Assembly: GCA_900540475.1 (NCBI GenBank)
Contig: UQGG01000033.1
Coordinates: 21,680-85,679, forward strand
From: an uncultured Robinsoniella sp.
GTDB lineage: Bacteria > Bacillota > Clostridia > Lachnospirales > Lachnospiraceae
Direction: 5' to 3'
DNA: 64,000 nucleotides
The translations under genes and the position numbers were made by a program. Positions 17,319 to 24,929 of the stretch are shown here, one piece after another (the first letter of the stretch is position 1; every line of letters begins with the position of its first letter). The notes under the pieces are model-generated. The model searched no databases and had not been told where the DNA came from. It saw only the letters and a program-made list of their open reading frames with translations.

Positions 17319-17543
17319 TTAAATGTCATTATTTGAATAATCAATTATTATTTTCTCACAGGATTTACAGCAATAAGCATTTGGAATTGTAGCAGCCCCT
17401 CCCAAAATATTCCGAGATAATTGTACACCATCCCCTTTTCCTACTAATGAGGATTCGTATTTTTCTTTCCGCCAGGCAATTGCCCGAGCATCGGATGTAA
17501 GATAACCGTTTTGTATTTCTTGGTTGCAGTAAGGACATTTCAT
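17319..17543 (-). CDS. Small zinc-ribbon protein, DUF6487-like
   Basis: 74 aa cytoplasmic protein. It starts MKCPYCNQEIQNGYL and ends with a second knuckle CCKSCEKI, giving CxxC...CxxC for one zinc ion; the CPYC-x5-GYL opening is like the DUF6487 family. Shine-Dalgarno AAGGAGGG on the minus strand, and a TATAAT-like box at 17623-17628 (minus strand). Function unknown. Confidence 0.75.
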   Translation of the reverse strand: MKCPYCNQEIQNGYLTSDARAIAWRKEKYESSLVGKGDGVQLSRNILGGAATIPNAYCCKSCEKIIIDYSNNDI

Positions 17544-17960
17544 GGTATTCCCTCCTTAAATAATTAGAACCATTAACAGGCGTCAGAATGAAAAGTTGAT
17601 CACACAATTTTAATTTGAGCTAATTATAACATGTTAGATTCAGTTTGAAAATTTAATTTCTCTTTAAAAATAATCTAAAAAACAACTGAAAAACATTAAA
17701 ATAATAATATGTGAATAGATGCTTGAATAGAAGCTGTTTACCGTTTTATGGTTAATTTTATATTGTGTACAATGTTATATTTGTGAAAGATGACCTTTGA
17801 AAATTAAGGAAAATTTATGATAAACTATATATAACTGATGGATACAGTTAAATGGAGGATCGCAACGGATATGGTGTTGTGCAATGAAGATGCACTAGAA
17901 GCAGTTAGGAATAAGCGTAACTGGAGAATGACGATATAAGGAAAGTTAGCAGGTGATGAA
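17544..17960. other. AT-rich divergent intergenic region
   Basis: Lies between two diverging genes. Holds the minus-strand Shine-Dalgarno and -10 of the zinc-ribbon gene, and a 33-codon plus-strand frame (17838-17939) without a convincing ribosome binding site. No other structure was recognised. Confidence 0.4.
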
Positions 17961-18356
17961 ATGGAAGAGATCTATGTGGTTACAGAAACTGGAATTGAAA
18001 AGAAAAAAGACACCTTTCCAGATGGCATCATAAGAGAAATCAGTACAAAGGAAGAGTTAAAAGAGCTTATCGAACGAATGCCTTACATACAGACAATACA
18101 GGCACCCAATGGTAAAACAGGAAGGGAATTGTATCAACTTGCAATGTCTGAATTCGATTATTTAGAATGGGTCAGAATTATTAAGAGCGTACACCTTCGT
18201 ATGGAAGAGAAGCGTTATGAAGATTTTGAACCAGAATATCAGGAAAAAGCAAGAAAATTTTTGTATGGTGAAATTGCAGTCAGATTCCAGATTTCCATTG
18301 AGGAAGTTGAAGATTATCTGAATAAGAAGATTGAAAAGCAGCTAATGGAATTTTAA
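17961..18356 (+). CDS. CarD C-terminal-domain-like protein lacking the RNAP-binding domain
   Basis: 131 aa. From residue 22 on it follows the helical C-terminal DNA-binding domain of CarD/CdnL regulators: REISTKEELKELIERMP, EWVRIIKSVHLRMEEKR, and ARKFLYGEIAVRFQISIEEV near the end. The N-terminal Tudor-like RNA polymerase interaction domain (about 50-60 residues in CarD) is absent, and an in-frame TAA lies upstream, so it is not simply a late start call. It may be a stand-alone DNA-binding protein or a shortened remnant. The ribosome site (AGGTGAT) is modest. Confidence 0.6.
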   Translation: MEEIYVVTETGIEKKKDTFPDGIIREISTKEELKELIERMPYIQTIQAPNGKTGRELYQLAMSEFDYLEWVRIIKSVHLRMEEKRYEDFEPEYQEKARKFLYGEIAVRFQISIEEVEDYLNKKIEKQLMEF

Positions 18357-18358
18357 AC

Positions 18359-18622
18359 AGGATCTAGTACTGCATCCGGCTAGAAACGCCAAACGCCTGT
18401 CCTGGTGCGCCCACTTCTCTTTCTTGATACAAAGTTGGTTTTCTCGAGGGCACTGAAAAAGTCTGTTTTATACAAAAATCACAACGTGTTTATGCGGGTT
18501 GTAGGCATTATTTCTGATGAAATATGTACTTTTTCAGTGCCCTCGGTTTTCTCAGCATGATGGGACCCCTTGGGTTGTGGCATGCTGGACGTTAATGGCG
18601 TAGAACGGGCAGTGTGGATCCT
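18359..18622 (+). ncRNA. Candidate structured RNA or folded DNA element, split by a MITE
   Basis: A GC-richer island in AT-rich surroundings. Outer strands pair: AGGATC (18359-18364) with GATCCT (18617-18622), and ACTGC (18369-18373) with GCAGT (18609-18613). Inside, ACGCC pairs with GGCGT, GTCC with GGAC, and AGCATG...CATGCT forms a hairpin with a GGG/CCC core. Removing the MITE and one target copy leaves about 156 nt. I cannot assign it to a known RNA family; it could be a regulatory RNA or a recombination site. Confidence 0.4.
18446..18544. mobile_element. 99-bp MITE with 17-bp perfect terminal inverted repeats
   Basis: GAGGGCACTGAAAAAGT (18446-18462) and its exact complement ACTTTTTCAGTGCCCTC (18528-18544) bound a 99-bp non-coding element. 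It is flanked by a perfect 9-bp direct repeat GGTTTTCTC (18437-18445 and 18545-18553), so it was mobilised by a transposase making 9-bp duplications. No transposase with matching ends is in the window. Confidence 0.9.
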
Positions 18623-18643
18623 ACATAAATAATGAATTATTTG

Positions 18644-18685
18644 ACGTGTATTAAATTGGATTATCCTTATTTAATACACGTTTTT
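18644..18685 (+). terminator. Rho-independent terminator
   Basis: Perfect 13-bp stem ACGTGTATTAAAT / ATTTAATACACGT followed by five T. It would end transcripts from the CarD-like gene and the structured element. Confidence 0.88.
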
Positions 18686-18962
18686 GTGTTGCTGATAAAA
18701 TCCTGTCTGATTCTAAAATTAATACAAACCAAATAAAATCATATTAAATCATATTATGCTTGTATAATATGATTTAATATGATAAATTTATGGTACAAAA
18801 ATGAATAAATTTTAATTCCACAAATTCATATCGCTAAACTTATGCTTGCTGATGAATGATAGAAGTGATTCGAAACAGATCCTTAGTGAGACATCTAAAT
18901 GCTATGGGATGAAAATATGGAACTAAAAAATAGCGTACTTAAATAAAACAAGGAGGTACATC
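18686..18962 (+). other. AT-rich region upstream of the glycyl radical enzyme gene
   Basis: Holds an AT-rich repeat of ATCATATTA/TAATATGAT type (about 18737-18783), including an inverted repeat ATCATATTA...TAATATGAT that may be a regulator site. The Shine-Dalgarno AAGGAGG (18950-18956) precedes the GRE start. No confident promoter pair was identified. Confidence 0.4.
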
Positions 18963-21254
18963 ATGTCTACCATATTACCGAGAGAATTTTTTGAGTTAGA
19001 ATTGGGGTTTACCCAAATTTACCAGGAAAATATAAAAGAGCACAAGGCTGTTCGGGAAGCCCGCTGCCTTGCATGGCAGCTTCCCAGGATTATACTGGAT
19101 ATTGATGACGATGATCTGGTGCCGGGGGGATGCGATTATGGGGCAGTTGGATTTTCATCACAAATAGGGGGTTTTTTGTACTATTACCATGAAGATAAAA
19201 TTAGAGCAGAGATTAATAGGTGTCAGAATCAAGCGAAATACGTTGATCAGCTGGAAAATATGCTTCGCTTTTGGAAACAGGAAAATAGCTGCGACAACCT
19301 TCGTCTGAAATATACAGACCGCCAGTTACTTGCACTTCCTACGGATGATTGGGAAAGGGAGAAGGCGGTTACTTATCCGCTATACCGAATTGCAGGAGCG
19401 ATTTTGGATTTTTCTAAATTGCTGTCTTTGGGCTTGCATGGTTTATACGCAGAGGTGGAGAATCAACAACGTAAATATGCGCCGTATCAGGATGCCTATA
19501 GTGTTTATGAGGGAATGAAAATAGCATTGGAAACTTTAAAGGAAGTAATCCAATGCTATAGAAACAGGGCGGAAGAAAAAGAGAATTTTGCAAGAAATAA
19601 TGGTGACAAAGATACCGGGCGTCGGATGAATGCCATAAAAAGAGCAATGGAAGCAATCAAAACGGACAGACCAAAACACTTGCTGGAAGCGGTGGAGTTA
19701 TTTTGGATGTATGTAGTTGTTTCTGAAGTACGTAATTATGGCAGAACTGATATTTACCTGGGAGATTTTTACGCTGACGATATTGACAGTGGATACCTGA
19801 CAAGGGAGGAAGCGGATACAATTATTCGAAAACTCTGGGAACGTATGGGAAAACGCCGTACTATTACAGATGGAAGAGTAATGGTGGGGGGAAGGGGCAG
19901 AAAAAATGAAGAGCATGCAGACCGTTTGGCAATTGCCTGTATACAGGCAACCCGGATATTAAAGAATCCGGATCCTCAGCTGTCACTGCGTTTTTACCAG
20001 GGGATGAATCCAGAGTTAATGGAACTGGCGATGGAAGCCATCGGGGAAGGGTGTACTTATCCGGTTCTCTATAATGATGATGTAATTATAAGGGATGTCC
20101 AAAAGGCATTTGCACTTCCGGAAAAGGTCGCAGAAAATTATGTACCTTACGGTTGTGGTGAATATGTCATTGACCATCAAAGTTTTGGGACTCCAAGCGG
20201 AGTAATCAATCTGCTGAAGGGGTTGGAAATTTTCCTGAATTATGGCAGGGAACAAGATGCCTCGTATCTGGAACAGGGGAAAGGACAATCTGTTTTGGAG
20301 GCAATCAGACAGGAAACGGGAGCTGGTAAATCATTTGAGGAATATCATAGTTTTGCTGAATTCTATGAGGACTATAAGAAATTCATCGCTTTCCATATTG
20401 AGATCATTGCACAGCAGGAAAAGATGGAATATGATTTTGCGGCGGAGACTTGCTGTCTGCCATATCTATCTATGCTGTATGATAATTGTATCAGAGAGGG
20501 AAAGGGAATTTTTGAAGGCGGAATTAAATATTTGGGCGGAACCTTAGAAAGTTACGGGAATGTTAATACTGCGGACAGCCTCTACGCAATAGAAAAGCTA
20601 GTCTTCGAAGAAAAGAAGATTGGAAAAGAGGAACTTCTGCTGTCTGTGAAGGCTGATTTTCAGGGATATGAAAGAATACAAAAACAACTAAAAGACTGTG
20701 ATAAGTTTGGCAATGACCAGGAGGGGGCAGACCGTCTCATGCGTGATTTGCATCGCTTTGTGTGCATCACGGCGAAAGAGCAGGCAAAAAAAGCCGGGCT
20801 GGACAGTTACCTGGTTGTGATTATCAACAATAGTGCCAATACCTCTCTCGGACTATTGACGGGAGCTTCACCGGATGGAAGAAATAGCGGTAAGCCTATG
20901 GCAAATGCTAACAGCCCTCAGGCACAGGGGGACAGGAATGGTATCACCGCGGTATTGAATTCCATGCTGAAAATGGATTCTGATATACATGCCGGTTCCG
21001 TTCAAAATATTAAATTTTCCAAAGAAACATTTAACGATTACAGAGATGCTGCCAGAAGCGTAATTGAGGCATATTTTGAACAAGGCGGAGCACAGCTAAT
21101 GATCACGGTAGTTGGAAGAGAAGATCTGGAAGAAGCAGTGAAGCATCCGCAGGATTATATGAATTTATTAGTACGCGTGGGGGGATTCAGCGCCAGATTT
21201 GTAGAATTATCAGAAGAAGTCCAGGCAGATATTCTGAGCAGAACATGTTATTAA
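18963..21254 (+). CDS. Glycyl radical enzyme of the PFL/dehydratase superfamily, substrate unknown
   Basis: Oxygen-sensitive radical enzyme, 763 aa, full length. The radical-bearing Gly is G741 in RVGGFSARF near the C-terminus. The catalytic Cys is C398 in YVPYGCGEY, where E400 keeps the C-x-E spacing of GRE dehydratases and C-X lyases (usually GCVE) rather than the CC pair of true pyruvate formate-lyase. The segment LLTGASPDGRNSG is also family-typical. The first Cys neighbour (Gly) and following YVIDHQSFG differ from glycerol, choline, hydroxyproline and isethionate enzymes as I know them. Its activase follows 39 bp downstream. No microcompartment genes are nearby. Confidence 0.9.
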   Translation: MSTILPREFFELELGFTQIYQENIKEHKAVREARCLAWQLPRIILDIDDDDLVPGGCDYGAVGFSSQIGGFLYYYHEDKIRAEINRCQNQAKYVDQLENMLRFWKQENSCDNLRLKYTDRQLLALPTDDWEREKAVTYPLYRIAGAILDFSKLLSLGLHGLYAEVENQQRKYAPYQDAYSVYEGMKIALETLKEVIQCYRNRAEEKENFARNNGDKDTGRRMNAIKRAMEAIKTDRPKHLLEAVELFWMYVVVSEVRNYGRTDIYLGDFYADDIDSGYLTREEADTIIRKLWERMGKRRTITDGRVMVGGRGRKNEEHADRLAIACIQATRILKNPDPQLSLRFYQGMNPELMELAMEAIGEGCTYPVLYNDDVIIRDVQKAFALPEKVAENYVPYGCGEYVIDHQSFGTPSGVINLLKGLEIFLNYGREQDASYLEQGKGQSVLEAIRQETGAGKSFEEYHSFAEFYEDYKKFIAFHIEIIAQQEKMEYDFAAETCCLPYLSMLYDNCIREGKGIFEGGIKYLGGTLESYGNVNTADSLYAIEKLVFEEKKIGKEELLLSVKADFQGYERIQKQLKDCDKFGNDQEGADRLMRDLHRFVCITAKEQAKKAGLDSYLVVIINNSANTSLGLLTGASPDGRNSGKPMANANSPQAQGDRNGITAVLNSMLKMDSDIHAGSVQNIKFSKETFNDYRDAARSVIEAYFEQGGAQLMITVVGREDLEEAVKHPQDYMNLLVRVGGFSARFVELSEEVQADILSRTCY

Positions 21255-21293
21255 AAAGAAGTGTCTGGAATTAATGGTATGGGAGGTGCTGAG

Positions 21294-22298
21294 ATGTCAG
21301 CAGAGCCAGAGAAAGAAGCGGGAGCAGTGAAGACGGTGAAAGCAGCAATTAATATTACCCCAGAGTTGGAAAAGAAAAAAGGAATTGTACTTTCCATTGA
21401 GCGGTTTTCCATACATGACGGACCGGGTGTGCGTACCAGCATATTTTTGAAAGGGTGCCCTCTTTCCTGCATCTGGTGTCATAACCCGGAAAGCCACCGG
21501 ATGAAACCGGAATTAAAGTATGTTGGTGAATCCTGTGTGGAATGCGGCGCATGTGGGCAAGTCTGTTCCAATAATGTACATTCGTTTTTGGATTTTCATA
21601 ATTCAAAAGGGACAGAACACCAGATACAATGGGCAGAGTGTGAACTTTGTCAGAAATGTATCCATATCTGCCCCACTGGTGCCCTATCTGTGTCAGGGAA
21701 GGTTATGAATGTGGAGGAAGTCATGCAGCAGGTTCGAAAAGACAGGGCATATTACAGAAGTGATGGGGGGATTACTTTGTCCGGTGGTGAGCCTCTGCTT
21801 CAGCCGGAGTTTAGCAGACAGCTTTTGCAGCGATGTAAAGAAGAAGGGATTACAACCTGTGTGGAAACCTGTGGTGATGTGAACCAAAATGCATTTCGCC
21901 GTATTGAGAAATATACCGACTTATTCTTGTTTGATTTTAAGCTGTCAGATCCTGAAAATATGAAAGAATATACAGGCGGAAATTTAAACCGCATACTGGA
22001 GAATCTCAAATATTTATGCCAAAATGGGAAAGAGGTTATTCTAAGATGTCCAATAATACCCGGGATTAATGATAAGGAGGAGCATTTTCAGAAAATTGCT
22101 TCTCTGGCTGCAGACTTGCCATTGTCTGACGTTGAACTAATGCCTTATCACAGTTTTGGCAAAGGAAAGTGGAGTCAGGTTGGAAAAGCATATCTGCTGA
22201 ATGACTTGGAAACAGTAGGAAAAGATCAAACGCGGTTGTGGAAAGAACATCTTGATTATTTGATCATACAAAAAAGAAGTAGTACCGGAACTTTTTAG
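21294..22298 (+). CDS. Glycyl radical enzyme activating enzyme (radical SAM)
   Basis: 334 aa. It uses S-adenosylmethionine to place the glycyl radical on the enzyme encoded upstream. The radical SAM cluster is GCPLSCIWCHNPE (C-x3-C-x2-C), preceded by SIHDGPGVRTSIFLKG. A ferredoxin-like insert with two 4Fe-4S motifs (CVECGACGQVC and CELCQKCIHICPTGA) is present as in activases of GRE dehydratases. The ATG at 21294 with GGGAGG seven bases ahead is better than a GTG at 21261. Confidence 0.94.
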   Translation: MSAEPEKEAGAVKTVKAAINITPELEKKKGIVLSIERFSIHDGPGVRTSIFLKGCPLSCIWCHNPESHRMKPELKYVGESCVECGACGQVCSNNVHSFLDFHNSKGTEHQIQWAECELCQKCIHICPTGALSVSGKVMNVEEVMQQVRKDRAYYRSDGGITLSGGEPLLQPEFSRQLLQRCKEEGITTCVETCGDVNQNAFRRIEKYTDLFLFDFKLSDPENMKEYTGGNLNRILENLKYLCQNGKEVILRCPIIPGINDKEEHFQKIASLAADLPLSDVELMPYHSFGKGKWSQVGKAYLLNDLETVGKDQTRLWKEHLDYLIIQKRSSTGTF

Positions 22299-22362
22299 TT
22301 ATTGCCCGTTAGAGAATTTACAATTGCACATACATGTTTATCGTAAGGAAGAGGCTGCATCT

Positions 22363-22824
22363 TTGAGAAAGCTTTTAGATTCTGTCCTGCTTATTAGTTT
22401 TGGTACGTTATATGTAATTGCCAGTCTGGTATTGCTTACATTCAGCCTGATATCAGACCGGCATTACATCGGTTTAGCGACGTTTGTGACTTTATTTTTC
22501 CAGGGATATGTGATTGATTTTTCACGGGAAATTTTATTTTCGGCTTTTCCCGTGATGCAGTCGGGAGGCAGGTTCCTATTTTTGATGATTGGAATCGTCC
22601 TTTTGTGTCTGGCATCTTCGGTTTATTTTACAGCAGATCTGGGCGTATCAACTTATGATGCAGTTTCACTTATTATTGCGAACACCTGGAAAGTGGGCAA
22701 ATTTAAATATAACCGCATCATCTGTGATCTTGTATGCGTTTGTTTTGGAAGCGGTATGTATTTAATATCCGGAGGAGAAATTAACGGACTGACAGCGATT
22801 CCTGCAACGTCTCCCCAACCCTAA
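22363..22824 (+). pseudogene. YczE/YitT-like membrane protein, C-terminally truncated
   Basis: Integral membrane protein of about 153 aa starting at a TTG (22363) preceded by AAGGAAGAGG; an alternative TTG at 22324 has no ribosome site. About four helices are visible, with the YczE-type segment TADLGVSTYDAVSLIIAN. Family members run past 200 aa and end in a conserved Gly-rich helix; here the frame stops after NGLTAIPATSPQP, right at the converging minus-strand gene. Probably a decayed or rearranged gene; a short functional version is possible. Confidence 0.55.
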
Positions 22825-24245
22825 ACGCGTACTTTCCCACGTATTCCCAATGCTTTTGAAGGAGGTGAAACAGGCAGGATATTCTGGTATCGGCAGATGC
22901 TTAGCAGTATTCCAATCAGTATATAGGTAATTACTGCCCCGGTTCCGGCATAGGAGAGGAATGGAATATTAGTTTCTGTGGGCATAATTCCCAGATTGTT
23001 TATAAAATAGAGAATGAGCTGCAATATAAACAGAGTGGAGCAAGCGGTTCCCATAATCATGCCAAGTTGGTTTTTTTGTCTGAGTGATATTCGTAAAAAT
23101 CGGCAAAACACAAATATTATTGCACTGAATAAAACAGCAGCTGCAAGGATTCCATAGAAAGAGAGTGTGTATGCCAGCATATAATAATTGCTCTGCTGCA
23201 TCACGGATGCTGCCCCTTCGCTCATTTGCCCGCCGCCTACCAGCTGGCTTTTCATCACCATTTGATGAACTGCTTCCAGCAGATAATAAGGCCCGTTTCC
23301 GGAGTCTGTATTTGCTCCCCCGAATAATCTTGAGAGATAGTTAAAATACATCTGAATTCTCTCTACCTGATATACGGCGGCCCGGGCATTAACCAGAAAA
23401 TACATGCATATGGGCAGCATCAGGACAATAAACCACATGATACCCACCGTGCGTTTCCGTGCCGCCTGAAACCACCCCCGTAAAACTGCTATGGTCAAAA
23501 CCACCATGAAGGTGATAAACAATAGCATTACAGTGAGGATACTGCGGATTAAAAGGGCGATCCAAACAGGCGGGAACATCCACATCAATCCATATATCAT
23601 TCCACGATATCCTTTTCCACGATAGCTGTAAAGGGCGGCTCCATACAGCGGGACAAACAGAAACAGAAGCATGGAAATATTGAGGGAAACCGGTCCGAAA
23701 TTAACCCAGTTCAGTGCCCCGTTTATCGTATTGCCTGCTAACTGTTTCCATATGAGAATACCAAGAAAAAGAAAAATCATAATTTCTTTTGCCCAGAGTC
23801 CAATACGGCTGTAGTCAGCATAACAGACGAATACCATCATTGCCAGACCCAGTATTACAATGAAAATACTCTTTTGTATATCTACGGGAAAAAGATAGCT
23901 TATCCTGTCTGCTGCCGTCTGAATGCCGGACATTTGAGCTTTTGAAAAGTCCAACTGCACCAGGTACTGCAAAATAAGCCCCGTAATACTCAATAGTGCA
24001 ACCAGTCCGATCATTCCCCAAGCCATTCGGGGACGGTGTATTCGGTCCAGCGCAATACCGGTTTCTATGGGATCTCCCATTTCCTGCACAGCCATTTTTT
24101 CGGCGTTTTCTTCATCCATACCTTCGTGTAGGAATGTCTCCGTCTGATCTTCTATGTGAATACGGATTTCCTCCGCTACGGTGCTTCTCGCCTTTTTATA
24201 CCGTATCTGATCGGTCAGGGCGTTTAAGTAATCATCTGTATTCAT
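22821..24245 (-). CDS. HAAS-domain SEDS (FtsW/RodA/SpoVE-like) membrane protein, catalytic Asp missing
   Basis: 474 aa. Residues 1-75 form a HAAS-type helical domain (MNTDDYLNALTDQIRYKKAR...), followed by about ten membrane helices of the SEDS fold. At the position of the SEDS motif NDFIFAxxxEELG it reads NYYMLAYTLSFYG, so the Asp needed for peptidoglycan glycosyltransferase activity is Tyr and the Glu pair is Ser-Phe. It is therefore likely not a polymerase and may be a membrane stress sensor or scaffold (inference). ATG at 24245 overlaps the PadR stop by 4 bp with GGGAGG ahead; the longer upstream frame is not used. Confidence 0.8.
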   Translation of the reverse strand: MNTDDYLNALTDQIRYKKARSTVAEEIRIHIEDQTETFLHEGMDEENAEKMAVQEMGDPIETGIALDRIHRPRMAWGMIGLVALLSITGLILQYLVQLDFSKAQMSGIQTAADRISYLFPVDIQKSIFIVILGLAMMVFVCYADYSRIGLWAKEIMIFLFLGILIWKQLAGNTINGALNWVNFGPVSLNISMLLFLFVPLYGAALYSYRGKGYRGMIYGLMWMFPPVWIALLIRSILTVMLLFITFMVVLTIAVLRGWFQAARKRTVGIMWFIVLMLPICMYFLVNARAAVYQVERIQMYFNYLSRLFGGANTDSGNGPYYLLEAVHQMVMKSQLVGGGQMSEGAASVMQQSNYYMLAYTLSFYGILAAAVLFSAIIFVFCRFLRISLRQKNQLGMIMGTACSTLFILQLILYFINNLGIMPTETNIPFLSYAGTGAVITYILIGILLSICRYQNILPVSPPSKALGIRGKVRV

Positions 24246-24577
24246 ACAGCACCTCCCATACTCAATACCTGGGTAACGGCAGCGGTATAAGTTTTCCACT
24301 CTTCCTTTTTCTCAGAAAGTATCTTTCGTCCCTCTTTTGTAATAGAATAATATTTTCTTGTTTTCCCGGTAACTTCCTTTTCGTAGACCGCCAGATACCT
24401 TTTGTCCTCCAGTGCATGAAGCAGAGGATACAGAGTTCCCGCCTTTAATTCAAATACATTTTGGGAACGGTTCTTCAGTGTCTCAATCATTTCATAACCG
24501 TACATATCTTTTTCTGATAAGAGTGTTAATAATAGCATTGTGGTACTTCCGGACATGAGCGCTTTATCAATTTTCAT
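24242..24577 (-). CDS. PadR-family transcriptional repressor
   Basis: 111 aa winged helix-turn-helix regulator of the short PadR-s2 type: MKIDKALMSGSTTMLLLTLL, then KDMYGYEMIETL and FELKAGTLYPLLHALED, all PadR signatures. The ATG at 24577 has AAGGAGG eight bases ahead on the minus strand. It is translationally coupled to the SEDS-like gene, an arrangement (PadR plus HAAS membrane protein) known widely in Firmicutes. Autoregulation is likely through the three 20-bp repeats in its promoter. Confidence 0.93.
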   Translation of the reverse strand: MKIDKALMSGSTTMLLLTLLSEKDMYGYEMIETLKNRSQNVFELKAGTLYPLLHALEDKRYLAVYEKEVTGKTRKYYSITKEGRKILSEKKEEWKTYTAAVTQVLSMGGAV

Positions 24578-24591
24578 GTTGAGATTCCTCC

Positions 24592-24657
24592 TTATATAGA
24601 TCATCTATGTATTGTATCGAACATCTATATAATATATCGAATATCTATATATGTCAA
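24592..24657 (-). promoter_or_regulatory. PadR promoter with three contiguous 20-bp operator repeats
   Basis: On the minus strand TTGACA (24652-24657) and TATTAT (24629-24634) are 17 bp apart, a near-ideal sigma-A promoter. Three 20-bp repeats of the form TATATAGAT(A/G)TTCGATA fill 24632-24651, 24612-24631 and 24592-24611; the third has drifted. They cover the spacer, the -10 and the transcript start, as expected for repressor binding. Confidence 0.8.
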
Positions 24658-24929
24658 GCATTTAGTATATCGCTCTGGATATTCAATGAAATTAATATAA
24701 GAGCCCAATTATAAAACAAAGAAATCTTCCATTACAGCCCTTTTTTATTAGATTGTCATTTCAGAGACGCTATGTTAATATTTACATAAGAGTTGTCTGG
24801 AGCCAGTTTAAAATTCATTCCCGCCAGTCGTCAGAAAGGAATTTTTAACAGGCGCCGGTTGCAGCAGTTGTGTAGAAAAATGTCCGATTGGGACAGATAG
24901 ATGATCGATAATGAAAAGGATGAAGAATA
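24658..24929 (+). other. Intergenic region before the third regulator gene
   Basis: Divergent region with no gene. It contains no promoter pair that I would call and only a weak Shine-Dalgarno (GGATGAAG, about 24918-24925) for the regulator. Confidence 0.35.

Noticed and set aside
17838..17939. 33-codon plus-strand frame before the CarD-like gene
   Set aside because: No clear ribosome site and no recognisable sequence; it is not the missing CarD N-terminal domain.
18359..18622. 6S RNA, tmRNA or a group II intron as identity of the structured element
   Set aside because: The rod-like shape recalls 6S RNA, but I could not recognise conserved sequence of any of these families.
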